DNA from: CAVWCQ01 sp963753545
GTDB lineage: Bacteria; Chloroflexota; Anaerolineae; Aggregatilineales; Aggregatilineaceae
Assembly (NCBI GenBank): GCA_963753545.1
Contig: CAVWCQ010000011.1
Location: forward strand, 930,001 to 994,000
Direction: 5' to 3'
DNA length: 64,000 bases
Position 1 is the first letter of the stretch; each line of letters opens with the position of its first letter. Below the pieces are notes generated by a model, which saw only the letters and a list, made by a program, of their open reading frames with translations, was not told the DNA's origin and ran no database searches. Position numbers and translations under genes: made by a program. Of this stretch, positions 1 to 10,282 are shown piece after piece.

Positions 1-1989
1 TACATCGGGAAAAGCCCGGTCAAAGTCGGCGTTATAAAGCAGCAAGCTGTTGTGATCATGCGCAATGACGGGTTTAAGAAACGGGCTGCGCAGTGACAGA
101 TGGTCGCCCGGTGCAAGCAGACCATCGTGGCATGGCGCATAGGGGGTGCAAAATGCAACCTGAACTTCGCCTTCCACCGTATCGGGGTTGAAATCGAAGA
201 TCATGGCGCTGGTCGAATGAGTGATGGTGCTCATCTGCTCAGCAAGGCGCATCAGCACTTCTTTGCGTTCCAGCGTAGACAGCACGTATTGCCCGGCAGA
301 ATAGAGCGTGTCAAGCTGGTTGAGGCGAGTCGTGAGCTGAACAGCCTGAGCCTGGATCTGCTGGTAATGCTGGGCATTTTCAAAGGCGACTGCCGCTTGC
401 CGTGTAAATGGCTTGAGCAGTTGGACATACTCCTCGTTATAAAACCCTGGGGTCAAAGAGTCGAACGAAAAGATGCCGAGAATTTCACCGTTTCGGCTGA
501 CGATAGGCGCGCCCAAACAGGACCGAATATGGCTAAATAGCTTGAGTTGAACCCAATTGTGATCCCGGTGCGTGTCGGCAGCCACAAATGGCTCGTGCGT
601 CTCAATAACCTGCTGTATCAGTGGTACTTCGGCGACATTCAGGAACACATTGTCCATATCTTCCGGGGTCCGGCCCAGCCGCTCGTAACCCCGGTGACTG
701 ATAATACGGGCCACTCCGTTTTCAATTGCCATCACGCTCGCTCCGTCGTAGGGAACGACACGCTGCACCTCTTTGAGCAGGCTGGCCAGGACCTCATCGA
801 GATCAAGGGTCGAGGTAACGATGGTGCCGATATCCCGCAGAGTATCGGCTAGTTCCCGCTCACGGCGCAGATTATTTTCGGCTTTCTTTTGATCCGAGAT
901 GTCGCGGACAATAAACAACGCTTCATCGGCAATCGCGCGACAAGCCCGCGCCTCAAAATCGTGGATGCTGCCATCGGAAAAAGTGAGTTGGTACTCGTAT
1001 GTTTGGACGCGGCCTGTTTCAAGCGTCTTATGCAAAGCAGCCATCGCTTTTTCAGCGACATCCGGCGGCACAACTTCGCTGATTGTCCGCCCAATGACCT
1101 CTTCTCGCGGTCGATATAATTCGACATCTGTGCTGTTTGATAAATCCCGAAAGGTTCCATCACGGTGAATACGGAACAATAAATCGGGCATGGCGTTCAC
1201 CAGTGACCGGTAAAGGGCTTCGTTTTCCTGTCGTTCACGGTCAGCCTTGAGTTGTTCCGTAATATCCTGAACCAGAAGCAGCCCGCCTTCGACCTCGCCC
1301 GACAAATCACGCAGCGGGACACCCTGAATCTGGAGACTGATCACTGCGTCATTTTGCAGCACAAAGGATTCAAATATCTTGTTGAAATTTTGTCCTTCCA
1401 AGACCTGCCGCAGCGGTTCGTCCAGGCCGTTTTGTTGGACAACCTGATTATCGAGCAGGGGCATGCCCAGAAAATCTTCAGGTTTGTTTTCTGGCATCTG
1501 GTTGATCTGGACCTGAGCGGGGTTGACCTGGGTGACGCGACCTGTACGGTCAATCGTGATAATGCCAATCGGTGCTTCACGGATAATACTGTTATTGACG
1601 TGAGACAGCCTTCCCATTTGCTGCGCGATGGTGACCTGTTCACGGATTTCATGGGCGACACAGAGCAGCATGCGTTCCCCGTACATGCCCGTCAGCATGA
1701 TCCAGACTTCGGTCGCTACCGTCGTCCCATGATGGGAATAGAGAAAGCCGACAAAATGAGCAATCTGATCAACGTCGAGTTGGGCGGTCAGAGCGCGCAA
1801 GCGAGTATGATCGAGTGGCAGGCAGAAATCTAACAGAGTCAGACGGGATAATTCTTCAAGCCTGTGACCAAGCGCATCCTGTGCCGATTCGTTCGCATAG
1901 CGAATGTGCAGGGAACCTGGATCGACAAGAAGAACCAGGTCACTTAAGACATTCCAAATGCTCTGATGTGGTTGTGGTGCTTCCGGCAT
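1..1989 (-). CDS. Multi-PAS/GAF sensor protein, 3' end outside window
   Basis: An open frame of 663 codons runs from an ATG at 1989-1987 to the window edge without a stop, so the C-terminus is missing. An AAGGA lies 8 nt before the ATG. By eye the protein has a PAS-like domain at about residues 10-115, a second at 130-245 (APIGIITIDRTGRV), a third at 255-375 (S-box ending FIVRDISDQKKAE), a GAF domain at about 400-545 and the start of a second GAF from about 575. There is no signal peptide or membrane segment, so it is a cytoplasmic sensor. The missing part probably holds an output domain such as a histidine kinase or GGDEF, which cannot be decided here. Domain calls rest on pattern recognition only. 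Confidence 0.8.
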   Translation of the reverse strand, partial: MPEAPQPHQSIWNVLSDLVLLVDPGSLHIRYANESAQDALGHRLEELSRLTLLDFCLPLDHTRLRALTAQLDVDQIAHFVGFLYSHHGTTVATEVWIMLTGMYGERMLLCVAHEIREQVTIAQQMGRLSHVNNSIIREAPIGIITIDRTGRVTQVNPAQVQINQMPENKPEDFLGMPLLDNQVVQQNGLDEPLRQVLEGQNFNKIFESFVLQNDAVISLQIQGVPLRDLSGEVEGGLLLVQDITEQLKADRERQENEALYRSLVNAMPDLLFRIHRDGTFRDLSNSTDVELYRPREEVIGRTISEVVPPDVAEKAMAALHKTLETGRVQTYEYQLTFSDGSIHDFEARACRAIADEALFIVRDISDQKKAENNLRRERELADTLRDIGTIVTSTLDLDEVLASLLKEVQRVVPYDGASVMAIENGVARIISHRGYERLGRTPEDMDNVFLNVAEVPLIQQVIETHEPFVAADTHRDHNWVQLKLFSHIRSCLGAPIVSRNGEILGIFSFDSLTPGFYNEEYVQLLKPFTRQAAVAFENAQHYQQIQAQAVQLTTRLNQLDTLYSAGQYVLSTLERKEVLMRLAEQMSTITHSTSAMIFDFNPDTVEGEVQVAFCTPYAPCHDGLLAPGDHLSLRSPFLKPVIAHDHNSLLLYNADFDRAFPDV

Positions 1990-2226
1990 AAAAAAATTCC
2001 TTAGCGGATTTGATTTTGGTTTCGCTCCGCATCATCTGGCTTCCTGCTCCCCTAACCTATAGAAAGTATACTCACTTGTTGGGATTCGATAAACCCAAAG
2101 GATTGTTTAGTTGGCTCAAAATACGATATAGTCGTTAGAAGAAGAGATCTTCAGGGGCGGCTGCGGCCCCACCAACTACTCCGCCCACCAAACATCTTAA
2201 ATCGTCACCAGAAGGAGCGCCGCTTG

Positions 2227-3474
2227 ATGTCGTATCAACATGTAACTGTGCCTACCGATGGGGAAAAAATTCGCTGTTTGCAGGGCGCTGACTGCGTCCC
2301 GGATCATCCAATCCTGGCATTTATTGAAGGCGATGGCATTGGCGCAGATATCATGCGCGCCTCAAAGCGCATCTGGGATGCATCAGTGGAAAAAGCCTAT
2401 GGAGGCAAGCGTAAGATTGCCTGGATGGAGATTTATGCCGGGGAAAAAGCTGCCTCGATTTATAACGGCGATTTTATGCCCGAAGAAACATTTGAAGCCC
2501 TGCGCGATGTGAAGATTGGTATCAAAGGCCCGCTGACTACGCCCGTAGGGGGCGGCTTCCGCAGCCTGAATGTCACGCTGCGGCTGGTGCTGGACTTGTA
2601 TGCCTGCGTGCGCCCGGTGCGCTGGTACGAAGGCGTGCCCAGCCCGGTGCGCGAGCCGCAGCAGGTCAACATTGTGATCTTCCGCGAAAATACCGAAGAT
2701 GTCTACGCAGGAATCGAATACCAGGCCGGGACGCCAGAGAACGAAAAAGTTGCTCGTTTCTTGCGCGAAGAAATGAAGGCGGAATTTTTTGAAGGGGCAG
2801 GGATTGGCATCAAGCCGATGAGCGCGTTTGGAACCAAGCGCCTGATGCGCTTCGCTATGCGCTATGCCATCGAGCGCAAGCGCCAGAGTATCACGATTGT
2901 TCACAAGGGTAACATTCAGAAATTTACGGAGGGCGCGTTCCGCAACTGGGCTTACGAAGTGGCCCGTGAAGAATTTGGCGATGTGACAATTACTGAGGAC
3001 CAGCTTTGGAGCGAGTATAAGGGCCATCAGCCCGAAGGCAAGATCGTGATCAAGGATCGTATTGCCGACATTATGTTCCAGCACATGCTGCTCCGCCCCT
3101 CCGAATTTGATGTGATTGTCTCGCCCAACCTGAACGGTGACTATCTCTCTGATGCGATTGCCGCCGAGGTGGGTGGCGTGGGTATAGCCCCCGGCGCGAA
3201 TATTGGCGACGAAGTGATGCTCTTTGAGGCGACGCACGGCACAGCCCCCAAATATACCAATCTGGACAAGGTGAATCCCGGTTCTCTGATGTTCAGCGGT
3301 GTGATGATGCTCGAATTTATGGGCTGGTGGGAAGCCGCCGAGTTGATTACCAAGGCATATGAAAAGACCCTGGCGCAAAAGGTCGTCACGTATGACTTCG
3401 CCCGCCAGATGAGCGGCGCGACAGAGGTCAAGACCAGCGAGTTTGCGACCGCGCTGATCGGCAATATGGACTAA
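2227..3474 (+). CDS. icd: NADP-dependent isocitrate dehydrogenase
   Basis: A 415-residue protein of the isocitrate/isopropylmalate dehydrogenase family, the usual length of bacterial Icd. It shows the substrate loop VIFRENTEDVYAGIEY, the metal-site region SPNLNGDYLSDAIAAEVGG and the cofactor region LFEATHGTAPKY. It oxidatively decarboxylates isocitrate to 2-oxoglutarate in the TCA cycle. A TTG at 2224 directly precedes the ATG at 2227; I prefer the ATG because the AAGGAG at 2212-2217 is then 9 nt away. A weak promoter candidate (TTGTTT, 16 nt, GATATA) lies near 2103-2130. The gene stands alone, flanked by a dispersed repeat downstream. Confidence 0.95.
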   Translation: MSYQHVTVPTDGEKIRCLQGADCVPDHPILAFIEGDGIGADIMRASKRIWDASVEKAYGGKRKIAWMEIYAGEKAASIYNGDFMPEETFEALRDVKIGIKGPLTTPVGGGFRSLNVTLRLVLDLYACVRPVRWYEGVPSPVREPQQVNIVIFRENTEDVYAGIEYQAGTPENEKVARFLREEMKAEFFEGAGIGIKPMSAFGTKRLMRFAMRYAIERKRQSITIVHKGNIQKFTEGAFRNWAYEVAREEFGDVTITEDQLWSEYKGHQPEGKIVIKDRIADIMFQHMLLRPSEFDVIVSPNLNGDYLSDAIAAEVGGVGIAPGANIGDEVMLFEATHGTAPKYTNLDKVNPGSLMFSGVMMLEFMGWWEAAELITKAYEKTLAQKVVTYDFARQMSGATEVKTSEFATALIGNMD

Positions 3475-3500
3475 TTCGCTCCTGTAAAAAGAAAAACAAG

Positions 3501-3540
3501 TTTCACCGCAAAGAGCGCGGAGAGCGCAAAGAAAAGCAAG
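3501..3540 (+). repeat. Dispersed repeat, copy 1 (9-bp internal period)
   Basis: This stretch begins TTTCACCGCAAAGAGCG and consists of imperfect 9-bp units of the type CGCAAAGAG / CGCGGAGAG / CGCAAAGAA, ending in AAAGCAAG. Nearly the same sequence recurs at 36501-36541 and in two copies at 53083-53186, always between genes. Here it lies 27 nt after the icd stop codon. Confidence 0.8.
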
Positions 3541-3689
3541 AGAAAAATACCATAAGGGCACGACAAATCAGGCTGTGCCCTATTTTTTATGATCTTGTTA
3601 TTCCTTTTTTGCTTGCCAGTCCCATTAAAAAACGCATAGAATGAAATCACCTGTCGGATGCACGTCTGTGGTCTTCGGGAGGACCTCCT

Positions 3690-6161
3690 ATGCCGCCTCC
3701 AAATTTCTTTTTACAGAGTCCGGTTGCACGCAAGTTCTTCATCACGGCCCATTTTAACGATCCGCGCGCCTATACGTTTGCCCCTACCAAACTGCAACTG
3801 CACGAGGGCGTAGACCTCGCGGCAGTCGATAACCAGGGCAATCCCGTTGCCGTGCTGGCTGCGCAGCGCGGTGTGGTCGATTTTATTGGATTCAGCCCGC
3901 AGGGGTACGGAAACTACGTTCGGATCGCGCACGACTGGCAAGACGAAAAATGGGTCACATGGTACGGACATATGTCCGAAGTCACGACCCAGGTTGGGCA
4001 GTTTGTGCTGCCGGGGCAAAAACTGGGGATAGCGGGAACCACCGGATTTTCGACGGGGATTCACCTGCATATCACCCTTCAGCGTATCGGGCATGGCCTG
4101 CAAAACTATGTGGTAGACGACGTAGTAAACCCGGAGCCATTCTTTAACCTGGATGCCCAGCCGCCTTTCCCGGACGCGGTGTTTGTGACGGATGTGACGG
4201 TAGCCGATGGCAGCGTGGTCGCGCCGGGGCAGCCGTTTGAAAAAATCTGGCGAATGCGCAATACGGGCACGGTGGCCTGGGATACGGGTTACCGGCTGGC
4301 CTTTTCGGCTGGCGACCAGATGGGCGGCCTGGACAGCATTCCGCTGACGGGGACCGTCCAGCCCAGCCAGATCGTCGATCTGACTGCAAAACTGGTTGCG
4401 CCTGCCCAGAAAGGACAATACCGGGGCCGCTGGCAACTCTTCGCGCCAGATGGAACAACCTTCGGCCCGGAGATTGACGTCAAGGTCGAGGTGAAAGAGG
4501 CCCGCATCTTCAACGAGGCATCCTATGTAGCCGATGTAACGATTGAGGATGGAACGCTGCTTCTGCCCGGCCAACACTTCACCAAGACGTGGCGCATCCG
4601 CAACAGCGGGACAACGACCTGGAATGAGCAGTATACGCTGCGCTTCACCAACGCCGAACGGATGGCTGGCCCCGTTCAGATCGCTCTGCCGCGCAAAGTC
4701 GCGCCGGGGGACATGATCGAACTGTCTGTTCCGCTCGTTGCGCCGATTGACGCGGGTCGCCACCGCAGCGAATGGAAACTGCACGATGCCAACGGGCAGG
4801 TCTTTGATTATGAACAGTATGCCGAAATCCAGGTTCCTGACCAGCAGCACCCAGTGGACGGCCTGAACGAATGCCGTTGGGTGGCCGATGTCACTGTGCC
4901 CGACGAGACGCAGATGCAGCCGGGAGCGAGTTTTGTCAAGACATGGCGCATTCGCAACAGCGGCACAACAACCTGGGGAGATGGCTATATCCTGGCTTTC
5001 TTCGGTGATGAGAAGATGGGCGCGTCGAACAACGTCCCGCTGCCCCCTGCTCGCCCTGGCGATACCGTTGAAGTGTCAGTCACACTGGCTGCACCCACTG
5101 AACCGGGCCTGCACCGCAGCACCTGGAAACCGCAGGATCCATCCGGCAAGTTCTTTGAATTTGACCAGTTCGCATTGATCGATGTGATCGACAACACGCG
5201 GCGGCTGGTCGCGGACAAGAACGAGCTTGCGTTTGTCGCGGATGTGACCGTCAATGATGGCACGCCCGTCAAGCCGGGTAAATCGTTCGTCAAGACGTGG
5301 CGGGTTCGCAACAACGGCACGACAACCTGGGGAGCAGGTTATACCCTGGCCTATTTTGCCGATGATCGGATGCAGGGGCCAAACAGCGTGCCGCTGCCGA
5401 TCACCAAACCGGGCGATACAGCAGATATTTCGGTCACGCTGACCGCTCCCACCGCGCTCGGCCCGCAAAAGAGCACCTGGAAACCGCGTGATGCCCACGG
5501 GAATTTCTTTGATTATCACCTGTTCGCGCTGGTTACGGTGACCGATCCCAAGCAGACCTACGATCTGCTGCCCTATCTGAAGGGTGACGGACGCCTGTAC
5601 AGTATGCTCTGCGAATGGGTTGGCAGCTCGCAGATTGTCCAGACGCAGACGGGTGGGCAGTTTTTCTACCATGTCAAAGACAGTGAATGGGAAGAACTGT
5701 GGGCGGATGATCACTTCATCTACCGGGGAACGGACACCTCACCGGGCGACGGGAAAGTATATACCCTGACCCAGCAGGGGGAATATGGCAGCCCCTGGAT
5801 TCCACGCCAGATGGCTCTCGGAGTGCCATTCCACCGTACGCCGCTGGTCACCTTCCGCCGCAAGGATGATGGTACTGAACTTAATCACCACACCGACGTG
5901 ACGTGGATCAAACTGGAGAGCGTGATCAGCCGTTATAAACTCAAGAGCGGCATCACGATTCAGAATGTCGCCGTGTTGGCTGCCTATCAGGACGAGGGTG
6001 GCAAGCCCAAGGATGAGCCCTTCGAGCGGTACTATTACGCCAAGAAGTATGGGCTGGTCGCCTGGGAAGGTGAGCCGGGTTGTTCCTATTTGACCCAGGA
6101 ATTCGCGGCGGGCACACATGCCGACAACCAGCGCGAAGTGATCGGCTGGCTGAGTCACTAA
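3690..6161 (+). CDS. M23 (LytM-type) peptidase with four NBR1-type Ig-like domains
   Basis: An 823-residue protein. Residues about 20-150 form an M23 metallopeptidase domain with the expected zinc ligands: LHEGVDL (HxxxD), YGHM and HLHITL (HxH), suggesting cleavage of peptidoglycan cross-links. Four repeats follow (about 160-270, 275-385, 395-500, 510-620), each opening with a VADVTVxDG-like strand and containing a TWRIRNSGTTTW-like core, the signature of the NBR1-type Ig-like domain (Pfam PF16158). The last 200 residues match nothing I recognise. No classical signal peptide is seen, so its route out of the cell is unclear. GGAGG lies just upstream of the ATG. Family role is established knowledge; function here is inference. 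Confidence 0.88.
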   Translation: MPPPNFFLQSPVARKFFITAHFNDPRAYTFAPTKLQLHEGVDLAAVDNQGNPVAVLAAQRGVVDFIGFSPQGYGNYVRIAHDWQDEKWVTWYGHMSEVTTQVGQFVLPGQKLGIAGTTGFSTGIHLHITLQRIGHGLQNYVVDDVVNPEPFFNLDAQPPFPDAVFVTDVTVADGSVVAPGQPFEKIWRMRNTGTVAWDTGYRLAFSAGDQMGGLDSIPLTGTVQPSQIVDLTAKLVAPAQKGQYRGRWQLFAPDGTTFGPEIDVKVEVKEARIFNEASYVADVTIEDGTLLLPGQHFTKTWRIRNSGTTTWNEQYTLRFTNAERMAGPVQIALPRKVAPGDMIELSVPLVAPIDAGRHRSEWKLHDANGQVFDYEQYAEIQVPDQQHPVDGLNECRWVADVTVPDETQMQPGASFVKTWRIRNSGTTTWGDGYILAFFGDEKMGASNNVPLPPARPGDTVEVSVTLAAPTEPGLHRSTWKPQDPSGKFFEFDQFALIDVIDNTRRLVADKNELAFVADVTVNDGTPVKPGKSFVKTWRVRNNGTTTWGAGYTLAYFADDRMQGPNSVPLPITKPGDTADISVTLTAPTALGPQKSTWKPRDAHGNFFDYHLFALVTVTDPKQTYDLLPYLKGDGRLYSMLCEWVGSSQIVQTQTGGQFFYHVKDSEWEELWADDHFIYRGTDTSPGDGKVYTLTQQGEYGSPWIPRQMALGVPFHRTPLVTFRRKDDGTELNHHTDVTWIKLESVISRYKLKSGITIQNVAVLAAYQDEGGKPKDEPFERYYYAKKYGLVAWEGEPGCSYLTQEFAAGTHADNQREVIGWLSH

Positions 6162-6173
6162 CAGTCATCTCGT

Positions 6174-6202
6174 GGGGCGCGGCTGTAGTTTAGCTGCGCC
6201 CC
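6174..6202 (+). terminator. GC-rich hairpin after the M23 gene
   Basis: An 11-bp stem with one mismatch (GGGGCGCGGCT against AGCTGCGCCCC) and an 8-nt loop, starting 12 nt after the stop codon at 6161 and followed by CAAAAACA rather than a T run. It could serve as a weak terminator for both converging genes or belong to the GCCCC-ended hairpin family seen elsewhere in the window. Confidence 0.5.
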
Positions 6203-6223
6203 CAAAAACACAACTGCTAGAAG

Positions 6224-8120
6224 TTACGCATAAGGAATCCAGACGCGCATAGCGCCTGCCCCTCGATTAGCCCAGGCAAAATAGGGGATGGCGGTTAGAG
6301 GTGTCGGCTGACGGTGCAAGACATCCTGGTCGTTCACGGGGCGATACAGACGATCTTGCCATTCTCGATTGTCCAGTACATACCCGGATGATTAAATCGC
6401 CATCAAGCCTTCTGCCGCTATGTCTGTACGCCATACCGCTTGAAGCGGAGCGGTTTTGTCCAGTCGAATATCCATCAGGTTGATGTCGGGATAATCAATC
6501 GCCTCAAAGCAGTAAACCACCGGGCCGCGCTGAACGGCCAGACTATCGCGTACAGCATCGACGCGCGGATGTGCCCCAATCAGGCGCGGCTCCATGGACA
6601 GCGTCAGCACAACGGTATCCCCCGGCTGCCAGGCTCGTTCCAGGACGATGTAACCGGAGTCGCTCGTGAATTCCTCGGCTCTCTGTCCATTAATGACCAC
6701 CGTCGCAGCCGGACACCAATCGGGATGGCGCAGCCGCAGTTGCCAGATTGAACCATCAGTCTCATTAATGGAAAGCTTCACCAGTCCTTGCCAGGGATAG
6801 TCCGTCTGCATGGATAGAACGACTGGTTGGCCCGACTTCAGGGTGAGTTTTACAACACTCGTATTGTACAAATGAACCTGCAAGCCAGTCGGGTCGTAAG
6901 TCACGAAATATTGCGCCAATGACGCCAGCAGCCGCATAAGATTGGGTGGACAGCAGGCGCAGTCATACCAGGGCTGACGCTCGTAGTTCCCCCGGCTGAG
7001 CAGCGGGTTCATATAGAAGAAATGCTTACCATCCAGCGCCAGCCCACTCAGCACCCCATTGTAGAGCGTGCGCTCGATCAAATCGGCGTAGCGCCCGTCG
7101 CCCGTTGCCAACAGCAACCGCCAGTTCCACAGCACACTGCCGATAGCGGCGCAGGATTCGCAGTAACAGCGATCCGGGCGGCAGTTCATAGTCGTCGCCA
7201 AACGATTCGCCTTCATAGCGCGCTCCCACTCCACCTGTCACGAACAGTTTACCGCCGGACATATCGCGCCACAGGCGGTTCATCGCCTCCAACAGGGCCG
7301 CTTCCCCCGTCTCCAGGTATAAATCAGTAACGCCAGAATTGAGGTACATTTGCCGCACAACGTGGCCTTCAACCACATCGGCCTGCCGCACCGGGACGCG
7401 ATCCTGGTGATACTCCGCCTTCATCCAGACCATGCCGCGCATGAACCCTTTGCCGCGCTGATCAATGAAGAATTTGGCAAGGTCGAGATACGCGGATTTC
7501 CCTGTCACACGATACAACTCGACCAGCGCCATCTCGACTTCGGGATGCCCGCAGGCTCCATGCCTGAGAGTCGGGCCAAACGTGGCAGCGATCAGATCGG
7601 CAAAACGGGTCGCAACTCCGAGGAGTTTTGTGTTTTGCGTGGCACGATAATGCGCCACTGCCGCCTGAAACAGATGGCCTGCACAGTAAAGCTCATGTCC
7701 AAAATCCAAATCGGTCCAACGCTCACCGGGATGAACGACCTGATAATAGGTATTGAGATAGCCATCCTCCTGCTGCGCGGCGGCAATGAGATCAATCACG
7801 CCATCGACCTGCTGCTGCAATGCCGGATCGGGATGGACATGCAAGGCGTAGGCTGTCGCCTCAAGCCACTTGTAAAGGTCCGAGTCCAGATAAAGAAACC
7901 CCTTGTACTCTCCTTCGATCAGGCCAGCCGCCAGCCGCAGATTAAAAAAATTTCCGGCCTGTTCCAGCATGTCGTAGCCGTGTTGCAGCGTCACGCTCCG
8001 GACTTTGTCCTGCCAGTGTTCCCAGAATCCATCGGTCAGCCTGACAGAATCGAGTGGGAGCATTTGCCACCGGGCATGAGGGAAAACAGATTGAGTCATT
8101 TGGACTTCAAAGGGATTCAT
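6224..8120 (-). pseudogene. Glycoside hydrolase family 127 (beta-L-arabinofuranosidase-like), disrupted
   Basis: The reading frame starts at ATG 8120 (GGAG 7 nt upstream; an in-frame TTG at 8126 also exists) and encodes a GH127-like protein: RLTDGFWEHWQDK near the N-terminus, GYLNTYYQ, HELYCAGH, then after a frame change near 7165-7175 the Cys-rich RCYCESCAAIGSVLWNW that in the family contributes the catalytic Cys region. The frame change is explained by one extra G in CCCGGATC. A second defect is an in-frame TAA at 6392-6394; past it the same frame continues with family-typical sequence to AIPYFAWANRGAGAMRVWIP and a TAA at 6224. Restored length is about 630 residues, normal for the family. 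Two independent lesions suggest a pseudogene, but sequence error cannot be excluded. Confidence 0.75.
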
Positions 8121-8178
8121 AGACAAACTCCGTCATATTTTTCTATCAGGCGGACTTTTGTGGGGGTAGGCGCAAGCC

Positions 8179-9416
8179 TCATGAGGAGTATAACACAGAA
8201 CGATTGGGCATTCGTCTTGAATGAGGCACGGAGGGTGACCCGCCAGGATCACCCTCGCGAAGTGATATTAATGCTGGACCTGCCAGCTCCACCGGGCCCC
8301 ACAGGACCGGGGTGTTGTTGTATTTCCCGATCACGAAGGATTGGTTGCTCGATTGGACGACGACCGTATCCTGAAAGAATTCCGAGCTCGTCGTTCATCT
8401 CGCCAGCGGCCATAGACGACCCACTGCCCATCCCGCGAGATGCCATACGGGCGGACATGATCGCCCAGGTCATTCACCGCTGCATCGGGGAAGGTCAGCC
8501 GCCATGTTCCATCCTGAACGAAGAAGCGCGCGCCGTCGGGAGCGCTCAAACTGACGATTTCAGGATCGCCAGATAGCGGTTCGATCTGTTCAGTTTGCCA
8601 GTTCAGCCAGCTATCTGTTCCGACGATAGTCATCAAACAGATAATCCTGATCCTCATCCCTGATCCAAATGGAAAAGAGCAACTGGTTTGTGTTCTCATG
8701 ACCATAGGTGAACTCCTTGATGAGAGTCCCGGTATCATCGTACAGTCGGAGTATTTGGGAAGAGGGCTCCTTGGTGACATCATACACTTTGAAGGCAATT
8801 CCGGGCCGCCCCCACGCTACATCATAAAGTTCAATATAATCATTGTCATCTGTAACCGGGAACGACTCCAGCACCGATGTCGCCTTGCTCGTCAGGTCAT
8901 AGATGACTAGCTGCGCTGTGCCAGCCTCTTGACCGCTGGTGGTATCGATCAGAATTTCCAGCCAGGCCAGCTTTAGCCCATCGGGAGACCAGGACGGCTG
9001 CGGTACGAACAGAATATTTACCCGGACCATTCGGACCATGATAGACGGCATCGGCGGGTTGATCGGCGACGCGGTAGGTCTGCCCCGATGGAATATCAAG
9101 AACCCAGATATTGGCGGGCGGAATGTAACCTCCACCGCCGCCTGTCTGGGCAGCGGCCCAATCGGCAAAAATCTGCGCCCACGAAAGATAAGCGACCCGC
9201 GTTCCATCGGGCGACAGAGCGGGCTGGCGATTCATGCCCCAATCGGTGAGCTGAACCATCGGCTGGTCTGGCCCCTGCCAGGACCATAAATCACCATCAA
9301 TGTTGAGAATAATCGGATCGAATGAGGACTGGGCCTCCGTCGAGGCGTGGATGGGCAGCGCAGCCAACACCACAATCAGCAGCAATAACACCCACCGGGA
9401 AAATGAATGAATTCAT
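8179..9416 (-). pseudogene. Exported TolB-like (PD40) beta-propeller protein, frameshifted
   Basis: Start is taken at the ATG 9416-9414, which has AGGAGGG upstream; removing one base near 9395 joins it to a good signal peptide (VVLLLLIVVLAALPIHAS). The mature part shows repeated propeller strands: ALSPDGTRVAYLSW, PSWSPDGLKLAWLE, GISRDGQWVVYGRW, typical of PD40/WD40-like TolB repeats. Further frame changes are needed near 9010-9040, 8630 and 8385, so at least four lesions exist. The 3' end is uncertain: one frame stops at 8331, the more protein-like one at 8179. It lies between pstB and the GH127 gene on the same strand. Function beyond an exported propeller cannot be stated. Confidence 0.6.
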
Positions 9417-9444
9417 ATGCCGCTCCCTCCTGAAGGCTATGAAA

Positions 9445-9469
9445 ATTAAAATCCAGTTTCGATTTTAAT
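9445..9469. promoter_or_regulatory. Perfect 9-bp inverted repeat between pstB and the propeller gene
   Basis: ATTAAAATC and GATTTTAAT flank a 7-nt loop. It sits 25 nt after the pstB stop codon and 29 nt before the start of the downstream gene. It is AT-rich, unlike its surroundings. It may act as a terminator or attenuator for the pst operon or as an operator; nothing further can be seen. Confidence 0.45.
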
Positions 9470-9493
9470 CTCAAAGAGGAGCGGCAGACTACT

Positions 9494-10282
9494 CTAGCCA
9501 AAGCGCCCGGTGATGTAATCTTCCGTGCGTGGATCGTTGGGCCGCTTAAAGAGCTTCTCGGTGCGATCATATTCGATCAGTTCCCCAGCACGCTTGTCGT
9601 TGGACAGCATAAAGGCGGTATAGTCTGAGACACGCGCCGCTTGCTGCATATTGTGCGTGACAATGACAATCGTGTAATTCTTCTGGAGTTCGCGCATCAG
9701 TTCCTCGATGCGCAGCGTGGCAATGGGATCGAGCGCCGAGCACGGCTCATCCATCAGGATGATTTCCGGCTCAACGGCTAACGCGCGGGCGATGCACAGG
9801 CGCTGCTGCTGCCCGCCAGAGAGGGCCAGGCCGGACTTTTTGAGATCATCCTTCACCTCGTCCCACAAGGCGGCCTGCCGCAGACTGCGCTCGACAATCT
9901 CTCCCAACACGGTTTTGTCGCGCAGACCCAAAATACGCGGGCCGTACGAGACATTATCGAAAATGGACTTCGGGAACGGGTTCGGCTTCTGGAACACCAT
10001 GCCGATCCGGCGGCGCACTTCCACCGCATCGACATCAGGCGCATAGAGATTGATCCCATGATACAAAACCTGTCCTGACGTGAGCGCGCCGGGAACCAGA
10101 TCGTTCATGCGGTTCAGCGAGCGCAGCAGCGTGCTTTTGCCGCAGCCTGACGGCCCGATCAGCGCTGTGATTTTATTTCGTTCGATTTTGAGCGACACGT
10201 TTTGTACGGCGCGAAAATTGCCGTAGTAAATGCTGATATCTTCAACTTCAATGGCGTATTTGCTGGGGGCGCTGACGGTCAT
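9494..10282 (-). CDS. pstB: Phosphate ABC transporter ATP-binding protein
   Basis: A 262-residue ATPase of normal PstB length. Walker A is GPSGCGKST, the signature LSGGQQQR, Walker B IILMDEPCSALDP, and the switch His lies in IVIVTHNMQQAARVSD. The phrase NRMNDLVPG and the C-terminus NDPRTEDYITGRFG are diagnostic of PstB. It energises phosphate uptake through PstC/PstA at the membrane. Its ATG overlaps the TGA of pstA (ATGA), so the two are translationally coupled. It is the last pst gene; phoU, which often follows, is not seen. Confidence 0.97.
   Translation of the reverse strand: MTVSAPSKYAIEVEDISIYYGNFRAVQNVSLKIERNKITALIGPSGCGKSTLLRSLNRMNDLVPGALTSGQVLYHGINLYAPDVDAVEVRRRIGMVFQKPNPFPKSIFDNVSYGPRILGLRDKTVLGEIVERSLRQAALWDEVKDDLKKSGLALSGGQQQRLCIARALAVEPEIILMDEPCSALDPIATLRIEELMRELQKNYTIVIVTHNMQQAARVSDYTAFMLSNDKRAGELIEYDRTEKLFKRPNDPRTEDYITGRFG

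Noticed and set aside
100..1833. Three plus-strand ORFs (100-540, 547-852, 1252-1833)
   Set aside because: They lie opposite an unbroken minus-strand frame with clear PAS and GAF domains and have no protein-like motifs.
2383..3561. A 392-codon minus-strand ORF opposite icd
   Set aside because: It mirrors the icd gene, whose conserved motifs are intact; the His-rich product is typical of an antisense shadow.
7350..8576. A 408-codon plus-strand ORF opposite the GH127 gene
   Set aside because: It crosses from the GH127 region into the propeller gene and shows no domain; both minus-strand genes are supported by motifs.
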